From Massilia sp. Root133 (GTDB lineage: Bacteria > Pseudomonadota > Gammaproteobacteria > Burkholderiales > Burkholderiaceae_D), in NCBI RefSeq assembly GCF_001426525.1, contig NZ_LMEW01000033.1, positions 124,001 through 188,000 of the forward strand: DNA of 64,000 nt, in the 5' to 3' direction. Positions 1-10,916 of the stretch are shown here, piece by piece. Position 1 is the first letter of the stretch, and each line of letters starts with the position of its first letter. A program made the translations under genes and the position numbers. Below the pieces are notes generated by a model, which saw only the letters and a program-made list of their open reading frames with translations, did no database searches and had not been told where the DNA came from.

Positions 1-24
1 CCCGCCACTTCGCGTCCTGACATC

Positions 25-963
25 ATGAAAAAACATGCCAAGGTCCTGATCCTGGGTTCCGGCCCGGCAGGCTATTCCGCCGCCGTGTACGCGGCGCGCG
101 CCAACCTGAACCCGCTGCTCGTCACCGGCGTCGCGCAGGGCGGACAACTGATGACGACGACCGACGTCGAAAACTGGCCCGCCGACCCGGACGGCGTGCA
201 GGGCCCCGACCTGATGCGCCGCTTCGAATTGCACGCACGGCGCTTCGAGACGCAGATCGTCTTCGACCACATCCACACGGCGCACTTGCACGAGCGGCCG
301 CTGCGCCTGTCCGGCGACCAGGGCGACTACACGTGCGATGCGCTGATCATCGCGACGGGCGCATCCGCGCGCTACCTGGGCCTGCCGTCGGAGCAGGCCT
401 TCATGGGCCGCGGCGTCTCGGCCTGCGCCACGTGCGACGGCTTCTTTTATCGTGGGAAGGAAGTTGCCGTGATCGGCGGCGGCAACACGGCCGTGGAGGA
501 GGCGCTGTATTTGTCGAACATCGCGTCCAGGGTGACGGTGGTACACCGCCGCGACCACCTGCGCGCGGAAGCGATTCTTGTCGAGCGCCTGCTGGCGCGC
601 GTGGAAGAGGGCAAGGTGGACGTCCTGTGGAACCACACGCTGGACGAGGTGCTGGGCGACGCGGCCGGCGTGCACACGCTGCGCCTGCGCGGTGAGCGCG
701 GCGGCATCCGCGTGCTGCCCGTGCATGGCGTGTTCGTGGCCATCGGCCACCAGCCGAATACGGGCCTCTTCGCGGGTCAGCTGGAGATGGAGAACGGGTA
801 CATCGTGACGCGCGCGGGACGCAACGGCCTGGCGACCGCCACGAGCGTGCCCGGCGTGTTCGCGGCCGGCGACGTGCAGGACCACATCTACCGGCAGGCG
901 ATCACCAGCGCCGCCAGCGGGTGCATGGCGGCGCTGGATGCCCAGCGCTATCTGGAGGAGTGA
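25..963 (+). CDS. trxB: thioredoxin reductase
   Basis: Cytosolic FAD enzyme that passes electrons from NADPH to thioredoxin. The 312-residue length is normal for the low-Mr bacterial class. The FAD-binding loop GSGPAG is at about residues 11-16, the redox-active pair CATC at 134-137, the NADPH-binding GGGNTA at about 151-156, and the C-terminal FAD motif near GVFAAGDV. It converges with ettA, leaving only 6 bases between the stop codons. The upstream 24 bases are too short to show its promoter. Nothing is unusual and the family call is firm. Confidence 0.96.
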   Translation: MKKHAKVLILGSGPAGYSAAVYAARANLNPLLVTGVAQGGQLMTTTDVENWPADPDGVQGPDLMRRFELHARRFETQIVFDHIHTAHLHERPLRLSGDQGDYTCDALIIATGASARYLGLPSEQAFMGRGVSACATCDGFFYRGKEVAVIGGGNTAVEEALYLSNIASRVTVVHRRDHLRAEAILVERLLARVEEGKVDVLWNHTLDEVLGDAAGVHTLRLRGERGGIRVLPVHGVFVAIGHQPNTGLFAGQLEMENGYIVTRAGRNGLATATSVPGVFAAGDVQDHIYRQAITSAASGCMAALDAQRYLEE

Positions 964-969
964 CGCAGC

Positions 970-2637
<1,668 letters not shown>

Positions 2638-2685
2638 TAGTAATGTGCTTCTATGCGTAAAATAAGGACGACAGGATACTGCAAA

Positions 2686-2745
2686 AAACCGGGGTCAGAG
2701 CCCGATTTTGGGAAATTGCCAAAATTCGGGCTCTGACCCCGGTTT
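2686..2745. repeat. dispersed GGGGTCAGAGCCC palindrome, copy 1
   Basis: Near-perfect inverted repeat. The left arm 2686-2711 and right arm 2719-2745 match except for one inserted base, and both arms carry CCGGGGTCAGAGCCCG. It lies between the start of ettA and the stop of rarD. On the minus strand the rarD stop codon is followed at once by TGATCAACATCAAACCGGGG, counting the TGA of the stop. The same junction occurs after prfA (copy 2, 17345-17402); copy 3 is at 25674-25735. The arms could fold as a strong hairpin in rarD mRNA, but there is no clean T-tract. Confidence 0.85.
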
Positions 2746-2753
2746 GATGTTGA

Positions 2754-3638
2754 TCAAGCCTCTTTGGCCACCGGCTGCGGGCGATTCAGCAAGCCTTCGG
2801 CGGCGAACAGGGCCAGCGCGAGCCAGATCAGCACGAAGCCGACGAGGCGGTCTGCCGTGAATGCTTCGTGGAACAGCCATACGCCCAGCAGGAATTGCAG
2901 GGTGGGCGACATGTATTGCAGCAGGCCGACGATCGACAGCGGGATTTTTCTCGCGCCCGCCGCGAACAGCAGCAGCGGGATCGCCGTGATCGGCCCGGCC
3001 GCGACGAGCAGCAGGCGCGTCGTGTTCGAGTCCGTGTTGATGAAGGTGTTCTGGCCGTGCACGCTGAGCCAGACGACGTAGGCGGCCGCGAGCGGGAACA
3101 GCACCATCGTCTCGAACGACAGGCCCTCCAGCGCGCCGAGCGCGGCCGTCTTGCGCAGCAGGCCATAGCCGCCGAACGACACGGCCAGCGTCAGCGCGAC
3201 CCAGGGCACGGTGCCGGCCTGCCACGTCAGCCAGGCGACACCCAGCGCCGCCACGCCGATCGCCATCCATTGTGTGCGCCGCAGGCGTTCGTTCAGCAGC
3301 ATCGAGCCGAACATGATGTTGACGAGCGGATTGATGAAATAGCCGAGGCTGGCCTCGATGACGTGGCTGTTGTTCACGGCCCAGATGTAGATGAGCCAGT
3401 TGACGCTGAGCAGCAGGGCCGACGCGACGAAGCTGCCGAACACGCGCGGCTGGCGCACGAGGTTCAGCCAGGCCCACTGGCGGCGCACGGCGAGCACGAT
3501 CACGAGGAAGAGCAGCGACCACAGCATGCGGTGCGCGAGGATCTGCAGCGGCGGCACTTCGTCGATGGCGTGGAAATACAACGGAAACAGGCCCCAGCAC
3601 AGGAAGGCGAGGGCGGCGGACAGGATGCCGGTGTTCAT
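2754..3638 (-). CDS. rarD: RarD/EamA-family permease
   Basis: Inner-membrane protein of the drug/metabolite transporter superfamily, 294 residues (E. coli RarD has 296), with about ten hydrophobic segments. The chosen ATG at 3638 gives the usual RarD N-terminus MNTGILSAALAFLCWGLFP. The reading frame stays open upstream to 3827, but that extension is charged, non-hydrophobic and unlike the family. Its substrate is unknown; RarD is named from a chloramphenicol-sensitivity phenotype. It is divergent from kup, and its stop codon is part of palindrome copy 1. Confidence 0.9.
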   Translation of the reverse strand: MNTGILSAALAFLCWGLFPLYFHAIDEVPPLQILAHRMLWSLLFLVIVLAVRRQWAWLNLVRQPRVFGSFVASALLLSVNWLIYIWAVNNSHVIEASLGYFINPLVNIMFGSMLLNERLRRTQWMAIGVAALGVAWLTWQAGTVPWVALTLAVSFGGYGLLRKTAALGALEGLSFETMVLFPLAAAYVVWLSVHGQNTFINTDSNTTRLLLVAAGPITAIPLLLFAAGARKIPLSIVGLLQYMSPTLQFLLGVWLFHEAFTADRLVGFVLIWLALALFAAEGLLNRPQPVAKEA

Positions 3639-3855
3639 GGGGAGGCGTGATACGGGTGAGCGGTCTGACATTATCCTTGAACGGACGCAGCCTTGCTGGC
3701 GGGCCCGCCGTTTGCGGCAACCGAGGCGTGCGCTCGGCCTGCTTCCATTGATGCAGACTTTGAGAAAATAGCGGCCGAGCAAAAGGTCGCGCTCTTGTTT
3801 TTCCTTGTCAATTATTCTATTGTGCAACGCACCAGAACAACAAAACGGTGAAACC

Positions 3856-5733
3856 TTGACGGCAGAACATAAGAAAAGCAGCCTGGCAGGGCTGACGCTG
3901 GCGGCGGTCGGTATCGTCTACGGCGACATCGGTACCAGCCCGCTGTACACGCTCAAGACCATCTTCGATCCCGTCCACGGCCTGGTCCTGACCACGCCGA
4001 ACCTGCTGGGCATCGTGTCCCTGATCTTCTGGGGCCTGACGATGATCGTCTCCCTCAAATACGTCACGCTGGTGCTGCGTGCGGACAACCGCGGCGAGGG
4101 CGGCATCATGGCCCTGATGGCGCTCGCGCTGAATTCCGTCACGCGCACGTCGCGCTGGCATTACGTGCTGATGGTGCTGGGCGTGTTCGGCGCCACCATG
4201 TTCTACGGCGACAGCGTGATCACGCCGGCGATCTCCGTGCTGGGCGCGATCGAAGGTCTCGAAGTGGCCACGCCCGGCCTGGAAAAATACGTCGTGCCGC
4301 TGACGATCGTCGTGCTGGTGGGGCTGTACAGCGTGCAGCGCCACGGCACGGCCGGCATCGGCCGCTGGTTCGGCCCAGTCATGGTCGTGTGGTTCGCCGC
4401 GCTGGCCGTCATGGGCGTCATCAACATCGTGCAGGCGCCCGTGATCCTGCATGCGCTGAACCCGCTGCACGCGTTCGAGTTCATGCTGCGCGAGAAGATG
4501 ATCGCGTTCGTCGCGCTGGGCGCCGTCGTGCTGGCATTCACCGGCGCCGAGGCGCTGTACGCGGACATGGGCCACTTCGGCAAGAAGCCGATCCGCTTCG
4601 CCTGGTTCATGGTCGTGTTCCCCGCGCTCGCCGTGAACTACCTGGGCCAGGGCGGCCTGTTGATCACGCATCCGGAAGCGCTCGAGAACCCGTTCTTCCA
4701 CCAGCTGGGCAGCTGGAGCGTGCTGCCGCTGGTGCTGCTGTCGACGATGGCGACCGTGATCGCGTCGCAGGCCACGATCTCCGGCACGTTCTCGATGACG
4801 CGCCAGGCCATCGCACTGGGCCTGCTGCCGCGCATGCGCGTGATGCACACGTCGGAAAGCGAGATCGGCCAGATCTACATCCCGGCCGTGAACTGGCTGC
4901 AGCTGATCGTCGTGCTGCTGGCGGTCGTCGGCTTCGGTTCGTCGGACAAGCTGGCCGGCGCCTACGGCATCGCGGTGACGGCGACCATGTTCGCGACGAC
5001 GATCCTGACGTTCTTCGTGATCCGCTACCGCTGGCACCTGCCGCTGTGGCTGTGCTTCGGCGCCACCGGCTTCTTCATGGCGATGGACATCATGCTGTTC
5101 TCGGCCAGCACGTTGAAACTGCTGCACGGCGGCTGGTTCCCGCTGCTGCTCGGCGCGATCCTGCTGACGACGATGCTGACGTGGAAGCGCGGCCGCGAAC
5201 TCGTGTTCGAGAACCTGGAAAAGCACGCGATCCCGCTCGACGACTTCCTGCAGTCGCTGTTCGTCGCGCCGCCCGACCGCGTGTCCGGCACCGCCATCTT
5301 CCTGCGCGGCGAAACCGACGGCGTGCCGCACGCGCTGCTGCACAACCTCCTGCACAACAAGGTGCTGCACGAGCGCGTCGTGTTCCTCACGGTGCGCATC
5401 CGCGAAGAGCCGTACGTGCCCGAGAGCGAGCAGGTCGAGGTCGTCCCGCTGGGCCACAACTGCTACCAGCTGAACGTGACCTACGGCTTCAAGGACGAAG
5501 CGGACATCCCGGACATCCTGCGCCTGTGCGCCGCCTGCGGCCTCGAGTTCGAGATGATGGAGACGTCGTTCTTCATCGCGCGCCAGACCGTGATCTCGGT
5601 GCCGGGGCAGGGCATGATGCCGTGGAGGGAGCACCTGTACGTGGCGATGCAGCGCAACGCCCGCACGGCCGCGGATTATTATCAGATTCCGAGCAACCGC
5701 GTCATCGAACTCGGCACCCAGGTCGAAATCTGA
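3856..5733 (+). CDS. kup: low-affinity potassium transport protein Kup
   Basis: Inner-membrane K+/H+ symporter of the KUP/HAK/KT family. The signature YGDIGTSPLYTLK sits about 20 residues from the start, and about twelve transmembrane segments precede a soluble C-terminal domain from about residue 455. I prefer the TTG at 3856: it gives MTAEHKKSSLAG and 625 residues, matching the E. coli Kup N-terminus and length (622). An earlier in-frame TTG at 3805 would add 17 residues not typical of the family. The roughly 217-base gap to the divergent rarD start should hold both promoters. Confidence 0.93.
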   Translation: MTAEHKKSSLAGLTLAAVGIVYGDIGTSPLYTLKTIFDPVHGLVLTTPNLLGIVSLIFWGLTMIVSLKYVTLVLRADNRGEGGIMALMALALNSVTRTSRWHYVLMVLGVFGATMFYGDSVITPAISVLGAIEGLEVATPGLEKYVVPLTIVVLVGLYSVQRHGTAGIGRWFGPVMVVWFAALAVMGVINIVQAPVILHALNPLHAFEFMLREKMIAFVALGAVVLAFTGAEALYADMGHFGKKPIRFAWFMVVFPALAVNYLGQGGLLITHPEALENPFFHQLGSWSVLPLVLLSTMATVIASQATISGTFSMTRQAIALGLLPRMRVMHTSESEIGQIYIPAVNWLQLIVVLLAVVGFGSSDKLAGAYGIAVTATMFATTILTFFVIRYRWHLPLWLCFGATGFFMAMDIMLFSASTLKLLHGGWFPLLLGAILLTTMLTWKRGRELVFENLEKHAIPLDDFLQSLFVAPPDRVSGTAIFLRGETDGVPHALLHNLLHNKVLHERVVFLTVRIREEPYVPESEQVEVVPLGHNCYQLNVTYGFKDEADIPDILRLCAACGLEFEMMETSFFIARQTVISVPGQGMMPWREHLYVAMQRNARTAADYYQIPSNRVIELGTQVEI

Positions 5734-5777
5734 GCGGATTACAAAGGCATACAAATCCCCCACAGACGCTTGCAGGG

Positions 5778-5818
5778 CAGGTTGGTAAGGTTCGGGTTTC
5801 CATCCGATAACCAACCTG
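5778..5818. repeat. hairpin in the leader of the FKBP gene
   Basis: A perfect 9-base inverted repeat, CAGGTTGGT (5778-5786) and ACCAACCTG (5810-5818), with a 23-base loop lies between kup and the FKBP gene. It ends about 7 bases before the Shine-Dalgarno sequence AGGAG. There is no T-tract, so it is not a typical intrinsic terminator. It could stabilise the kup transcript 3' end or affect translation of the FKBP gene. Confidence 0.45.
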
Positions 5819-5833
5819 TCCTGTAGGAGTCCC

Positions 5834-6313
5834 ATGAAACTGTCCTTCCCACTGGCCGCCGCCTTCGCCGCCATCCTGAGCCTGTCCGCATGCGGCGGCG
5901 GTGGCGATTCGGGCAGCACCACCCCTCCCGTCGTCAACAATCCCGCCGCGCTGACCAAGACCGACATCGCGATCGGCACCGGTGCCGAAGCCGTCAACGG
6001 CGCGCGCGTGCAGGTCAACTACACGGGCTGGCTGTACAGCGCCGCCGCGGCCGACTTCAAGGGCACCAAGTTCGACGCGTCGTTGCCGGGCAAGCCGTTC
6101 ACTTTCGTCATCGGCGCCGTGAACACCAACGAATCCGTGATCCCCGGCTTCGGCCAGGGCGTGCAGGGCATGAAGGTCGGCGGCAAGCGCACGATCCTGA
6201 TCCCGAGCAGCCTGGGTTACGGCGTGGGCGGCGTGCCGGGCGCAATCCCGGGCAACACCGGCCTCGTGTTCGAAGTCGAACTGGTCAAAGTCTGCGGCAG
6301 CGCGGCCTGCTGA
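5834..6313 (+). CDS. FKBP-type peptidyl-prolyl isomerase, lipoprotein
   Basis: Predicted periplasm-facing lipoprotein with proline cis-trans isomerase activity. A signal peptide (about residues 1-19) ends in the lipobox LSAC, giving Cys20 as the lipidation site, followed by a short Gly/Ser linker. Residues about 40-155 form one FKBP domain with VQVNYTGWLY, the KFDAS strand, VIPGFGQGVQGMKVGGKR and the final VFEVELVKV. The C-terminus carries two extra Cys residues. The ATG follows AGGAG at good spacing. It converges with the permease remnant, with a one-base gap. Confidence 0.92.
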   Translation: MKLSFPLAAAFAAILSLSACGGGGDSGSTTPPVVNNPAALTKTDIAIGTGAEAVNGARVQVNYTGWLYSAAAADFKGTKFDASLPGKPFTFVIGAVNTNESVIPGFGQGVQGMKVGGKRTILIPSSLGYGVGGVPGAIPGNTGLVFEVELVKVCGSAAC

Positions 6314-6314
6314 T

Positions 6315-6545
6315 TCATTCGCGCAGCGCGCTGGCGGGGCGGATCCGCACCGCCGCCAGCGCGTGGCGCAGGGTAGCCACCAGCGCCACCACGCCCGCCA
6401 CCAGCAGCGCGGCGGCGAGCGTCCAGCCGCCGATCGGCGCACGCTCGGTGAACCCGCCCAGCCAGCGCTGGATCGCCACCCACGCGAACGGTAATCCCAG
6501 CACCGCGCCGGCGCCGACCAGCGCGGCGACCGCACCTTGCTGCAG
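6315..6545 (-). pseudogene. FtsX/MacB-type ABC permease, C-terminal remnant
   Basis: Only the last ~75 codons of an FtsX-like permease remain. On the minus strand the frame encodes a hydrophobic segment, GLPFAWVAIQRWL, then a second segment rich in Ala/Leu/Val and the family-typical ending RPASALRE before the stop. Upstream, the homology stops at about 6540. From there the plus strand encodes a histidine kinase instead, so the rest of the permease is missing. The longer minus-strand frame through 7352 is just antisense to the kinase. The remnant is probably not expressed as a working transporter. Confidence 0.65.
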
Positions 6546-7337
6546 TTCGAGACCGAGCGGGGCACCGAACGCGCGCTGGCGACGGTGTCGATGCTGACCC
6601 TGCACGGCCGCCCGCAGCGTCTCGCCGCGCTGATGCCGGTCGAGAGCGAACTGGAAGCCGAAGCCTTGAACGCCTGGCGCCGGCTGGTGCACGTGCTCAC
6701 GCACGAGATCATGAATTCGCTGACGCCGGTGGCGTCGCTGTCGCGCACGGCGCGCGACCTGGTCGAGGAAGCGCGGCCCGCGCTGCCGGCCGACGTGGCG
6801 GCGGACCTCGGCACGGCGCTCGACGCCATCGGCCGCCGCGCCGACAGCCTGGCAGGTTTCGTCGCCAGCTACCGCAGCCTGTCCAACGTGCCGGACGCGC
6901 GGCCCGAGCGGGTGCCGCTGGCCGCCCTGTTCGCGCGGCTCGATGCGCTGGTGGGGCCGGCCTGGCGGGAGCGCGGCGGCGACGTCGTGTTCTCGGTGGA
7001 GCCGGCGTCGCTGGAACTGATGGCCGACCCGGGCCAGCTCGAGCAGGCGCTGATCAACCTGCTCAAGAACGCGTTCGAGGCGACGGACGCGGGCGGCCGC
7101 GCGCGCGTTACCGCCCGCCTGGTGCGCGGCGCGCGCCTGCGCATCGAGGTCGACGACGACGGTCCCGGCGTGCCGGACGCGCTGGCCGCGCACATCTTCA
7201 CGCCCTTCTTCACGACACGCAAGCAGGGCGGCGGCATCGGCCTCGCAATGGTGCGTCAATTGGTACATGGCAATGGCGGCACGGTACGTTACGCGCGCCC
7301 GGTGAGCCGGGGCGCGCGCTTCGTCATCACGTTCTGA
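6537..7337 (+). pseudogene. sensor histidine kinase, C-terminal catalytic half
   Basis: Encodes the dimerisation/phosphoacceptor and ATPase domains of a NtrY-like kinase. The H-box is LVHVLTHEIMNSLTPV (His about residue 60), the N-box LINLLKNAFEA, the G1 box DDDGPGVP, then FTPFFTTRKQGGGIGLAM. The sensory and membrane N-terminus expected for the family is absent. An in-frame stop at 6492-6494 and the permease remnant lie just upstream, and the first possible start is the TTG at 6537 with no clear ribosome-binding site. No response regulator is adjacent. It could be expressed as a soluble kinase, but a truncated remnant is more likely. Confidence 0.7.
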
Positions 7338-7427
7338 ACGCGTTCCGCGCACGCCTGATCTGGCTCAGTTCCGCGCGGCGCATCGGGCCGTATCGTTGGC
7401 ACGCCTGAATGTCATCCGGAGCCTGCC

Positions 7428-9575
7428 ATGTCGATACGCCGTTGCCTGTTCGCCCTGTTGTTGCCGTTCTTCGCCAGCGCGCACGCGTGGGCCGATCCGC
7501 TTTATACATTCGATTTCCTGCCTGCCGGTTTCGCGCCGTCCGCGCTCAACAACGCAGGCCAGATCGTCGGCACGTACGGCGGTGCGGCCGCCATCCTGTC
7601 CGGCGGCACCATCACGAGCCTGGGCAGCGTGCTGCCTGACAGCTACGGTCTCGCGATCAATAACCATGGCGACATCGCCGGCGCACAAAATAGCCCGTAT
7701 AACGGCAGCGCGTTCGCGTATGTGGGCGGCAGCGTGGTGCCGGTGGCCGCGAGCCTGCCCGACATATACGCGTATTCGAACGCGAGAGGCATCAACGACG
7801 CCGGCATGGTCGCGGGCAATGCCCAGCCCGACATCGGCGAGGCACAGCGCGGCTTCCTGGTCGACAGCGGGGGCATCCACCTGATCGGCACGTTCGGTGG
7901 CGACTGGAGCTATGCCGCGGCCATCAACGCGTCCGGCACGGTGGCCGGCACGGCCACGCTTGCCTCCAGCACATTCGACCCGGACCGCCACGCCTATCTC
8001 TACCAGGGCGGCACGATGCTCGACCTCGGCACGCTGGGCGGCCTGCGCAGCGAAGCCTACGACGTCAATGACGCCGGACTCGCGGTGGGCTGGTCGGAAA
8101 CGGACGTCGTCCTGGACAACGGCGCGCTGACGCGGCCCTTCGCGTACCGCGACGGTCACATGGTCGACCTCGGTTCGCTGGGCGGCAACTGGGGCTATGC
8201 GCGGGCGCTGAACAATGCGGGCCTCATCGTCGGCGCGTCGGACCTCATCACGGATGTCGGCTGGGGCTACCACGCCTTCATCTATCTCGACGGGCACATG
8301 GTCGACCTGAACACGCTCGTGACGGGGGCGAACGGCTGGGAGATCATCGACGCCACCGACATCAACGACGCGGGCCGGATCCTGGGCCGTGCCTGCCGCC
8401 TCGGCACGTGCGCGGACGTGCGCCTCGACCTCGTGTCGGCCGTGCCCGAGCCGGCCACCTGGGCAATGCTGGCCGCCGGGCTCGCCCTGCTGGCCTGGCG
8501 CGCGCGCTGGCGCCGCGTGAAGCCGGCGCTGATGCTCGGCGTATCCCTGGCAGTGGCGGCACCGGCCGTGCTGGCCGACCCGCTGTACACCGCGACCTTC
8601 CTGCCCGAAAATTTCACGGCCTACGGCATCGGCAACGACGGCAGCGTCGTCGGCAGCGGCATCAATCTCGACAACCAGCAACGCGCCTTCGTGTGGCTGG
8701 ACGGCACGACGACGTTCCTGCCGACGCTGGGCGGCCCATCCGCCTGGGCGACCGCCACCAACGGCGGCGCCGTGGTCGGCGCCTCGCTGTCCGGCGACTT
8801 TACGCGCGGCTTCATCTACCGCAACGGCGACATCCGGAGCACCGGCACGCTGTACGGCGGCGAGAGCATCGCGTACGGCATCAACGCCGCGGGCCAGGTC
8901 GTGGGCGATTCCACGGATGCGTCCGGCAACAGCCGTGCGTTCCTGTACAGCGGCGGCACGCTGACCGACATCGGCACGCTGGGCGGGACGGATGCGCGGG
9001 CGCGGGGCATCAACGGCGCGGGCATGATCGTCGGGGGTTCCCAGCCGGGCCCGGGCTTCCCGGACGACGGCGCTCACGCATTCCTGTACCACGACGGCAC
9101 CATGCAGGACCTCGGCACGCTGGGCGGCGGCTTCAGCTGGGCCGAGGCGGTGAACGATGCCGGCCAGGTGGCGGGTTACAGCCTCATCGGCGCCGCGGCC
9201 GTCTGGCATCCGTTCCTGTACAGCGGCGGCGTGATGCACGACCTCGGTTCCTTCGGCGGCGACTTCGGCGAAGCCCACGCCATCAACGCGGCCGGCATGG
9301 TGGTCGGTTATTCCAGCTTCGTCGGGGACGGTTTCTCGCACGCGTTCGTGTATGCGGACGGCAGCCTGGTCGACCTGAACAACGTGACGGACGGCCTCGG
9401 CATCCAGGTGCTGATGGACGCCGTCGGCATCAACGACGCCGGCCAGATCGTGGCCAACAGCTGCAACGACTTCGGGTATTGCGCGCCGGTCCTGCTCACG
9501 CCCGTGCCGGAGCCGGCGGCGGCGTTTTTGCTGCTAGCAGGCATCCCCGTACTGTTGTGGCGCCGTAAAAATTGA
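7428..9575 (+). CDS. HAF-repeat protein, apparent fusion of two PEP-CTERM proteins
   Basis: A 715-residue secreted protein built from two homologous halves. Half 1 has a signal peptide (residues 1-22), HAF repeats of the type LGTLGG...IN..G.VVG, and a PEP-CTERM sorting tail (VPEPATWAMLAAGLALLAW, then Arg-rich, to residue 363). Half 2 starts at Val364 with a second signal-like stretch (MLGVSLAVAAPAVLA) and again DPLYT. It has four more repeats and ends in a second PEP-CTERM tail (about 693-715). PEP-CTERM tails are normally terminal and processed by exosortase, so the internal one is odd. The codon at the junction is GTG followed by A (8517-8520), which would suit an ancestral GTGA stop/start overlap. 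Confidence 0.85.
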   Translation: MSIRRCLFALLLPFFASAHAWADPLYTFDFLPAGFAPSALNNAGQIVGTYGGAAAILSGGTITSLGSVLPDSYGLAINNHGDIAGAQNSPYNGSAFAYVGGSVVPVAASLPDIYAYSNARGINDAGMVAGNAQPDIGEAQRGFLVDSGGIHLIGTFGGDWSYAAAINASGTVAGTATLASSTFDPDRHAYLYQGGTMLDLGTLGGLRSEAYDVNDAGLAVGWSETDVVLDNGALTRPFAYRDGHMVDLGSLGGNWGYARALNNAGLIVGASDLITDVGWGYHAFIYLDGHMVDLNTLVTGANGWEIIDATDINDAGRILGRACRLGTCADVRLDLVSAVPEPATWAMLAAGLALLAWRARWRRVKPALMLGVSLAVAAPAVLADPLYTATFLPENFTAYGIGNDGSVVGSGINLDNQQRAFVWLDGTTTFLPTLGGPSAWATATNGGAVVGASLSGDFTRGFIYRNGDIRSTGTLYGGESIAYGINAAGQVVGDSTDASGNSRAFLYSGGTLTDIGTLGGTDARARGINGAGMIVGGSQPGPGFPDDGAHAFLYHDGTMQDLGTLGGGFSWAEAVNDAGQVAGYSLIGAAAVWHPFLYSGGVMHDLGSFGGDFGEAHAINAAGMVVGYSSFVGDGFSHAFVYADGSLVDLNNVTDGLGIQVLMDAVGINDAGQIVANSCNDFGYCAPVLLTPVPEPAAAFLLLAGIPVLLWRRKN

Positions 9576-9611
9576 GGAACTGCTATGCTGGGTCCGAACC
9601 CGGAGGTAGCA

Positions 9612-10916
9612 ATGACCACGACGGATACAGCAGACCCGCATGCCATCGAACATCTCACATCGCGCCAGCGCGTGTTCGCCATCGTCGGCGCGTCGTCCGG
9701 CAACCTGGTGGAGTGGTTCGACTTCTACATCTATTCGTTCTGCGCCCTGTATTTCTCGTCTGCCTTCTTCCCGAAAGGCAATCCGACGACCCAGCTCCTG
9801 AACACGGCCGGCATCTTCGCGGCGGGCTTCCTGATGCGCCCGATCGGCGGCTGGCTGTTCGGCCGCATCGCCGACCGCTACGGCCGACGCAACGCGATGA
9901 TGATTTCCGTGCTCATGATGTGCGGCGGCTCGCTGATGATCGCCGCGCTGCCGACCTATGCCAGCATCGGCACGGCGGCGCCCATGCTGCTGCTGGTGGC
10001 GCGCCTGTTCCAGGGCCTGTCCGTTGGCGGAGAGTACGGCACCAGCGCCACCTACATGAGCGAGGTGGCCGAGCCGGGGCGCAAGGGGTTCTTCGCGTCG
10101 TTCCAGTACGTGACCCTGATCGGTGGCCAGCTCGCGGCGCTGCTCGTGCTGGGCATCCTGCAATTGCTGCTCACGCATGACGAACTGAAGGCCTGGGGCT
10201 GGCGCATCCCGTTCGTCGTCGGCGCCTGCGCCGCCCTCGTGTCGCTGTACCTGCGCCGTTCGCTGCACGAGACGACCACCGCCAGCGAGCGCAAGAGCGA
10301 GGCCGCGGGCAGCGTCGCGTCGCTGCTGAAGCACCACCGGCGCGCGTTCGTCACGGTGCTGGGCTTCACGGCCGGCGGCTCGCTGATCTTCTACGCGTTC
10401 ACGACGTACATGCAGAAATACCTCGTCAACACGGCCGGCATGAGCACGGAGACGGCGAGCCGCATCATGACCGTCTGCCTGCTGGTCTACATGCTGCTGC
10501 AGCCGGCGTTCGGCGCGCTGTCCGACCGCATCGGCCGGCGCACGTCGATGATCGCGTTCGGTGCGCTGGCCGCCGTGTTCACGACGCCGATCATGATGGC
10601 ATTGCGTAACGTATCGAGCCCGCTGACTGCCGGCGCGCTGATCGTGTGCGCGCTGGCGATCATCAGCCTGTACACGTCGATTGGTGGCCTGATCAAGGCC
10701 GAGATGTTCCCGGTCGAAGTGCGCGCGCTGGGCGTGGGCCTGTCGTATGCGGTCGCCAACGCGATCTTCGGCGGCTCGGCGGAATACGTGGCGCTGTGGT
10801 TCAAGCAGGCCGGCCACGAGCCGTATTTCTACTGGTACGTGAGCGTCATGTGCGCGCTGGCCTGCCTCGTCGCGATCCGCATGCCGGATCCGACCAAGGC
10901 CGGCCTTCTTAAGTAG
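9612..10916 (+). CDS. MFS metabolite:H+ symporter, KgtP-like
   Basis: Inner-membrane major facilitator of the metabolite:H+ symporter (MHS) family, 434 residues (E. coli KgtP, the 2-oxoglutarate permease, has 432). The N-terminal GNLVEWFDFYIYSF and the loop GRIADRYGRR are family signatures, and twelve hydrophobic segments are visible. The ATG at 9612 follows GGAGGT at ideal spacing. The longer frame from 9585 places this ribosome-binding site inside the coding sequence and is rejected. The substrate (a di- or tricarboxylate or a betaine) cannot be fixed from the sequence. Its 3' end overlaps elaA by 8 bases, tail to tail. Confidence 0.9.
   Translation: MTTTDTADPHAIEHLTSRQRVFAIVGASSGNLVEWFDFYIYSFCALYFSSAFFPKGNPTTQLLNTAGIFAAGFLMRPIGGWLFGRIADRYGRRNAMMISVLMMCGGSLMIAALPTYASIGTAAPMLLLVARLFQGLSVGGEYGTSATYMSEVAEPGRKGFFASFQYVTLIGGQLAALLVLGILQLLLTHDELKAWGWRIPFVVGACAALVSLYLRRSLHETTTASERKSEAAGSVASLLKHHRRAFVTVLGFTAGGSLIFYAFTTYMQKYLVNTAGMSTETASRIMTVCLLVYMLLQPAFGALSDRIGRRTSMIAFGALAAVFTTPIMMALRNVSSPLTAGALIVCALAIISLYTSIGGLIKAEMFPVEVRALGVGLSYAVANAIFGGSAEYVALWFKQAGHEPYFYWYVSVMCALACLVAIRMPDPTKAGLLK

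Noticed and set aside
3817..6018. Very long minus-strand open frame opposite kup
   Set aside because: It is His/Arg/Gln-rich shadow translation of a high-GC gene, with no domain and no ribosome-binding site.
7365..9341. Long minus-strand open frame opposite the HAF-repeat gene
   Set aside because: Its periodic translation mirrors the HAF repeats on the plus strand; there is no independent signal.
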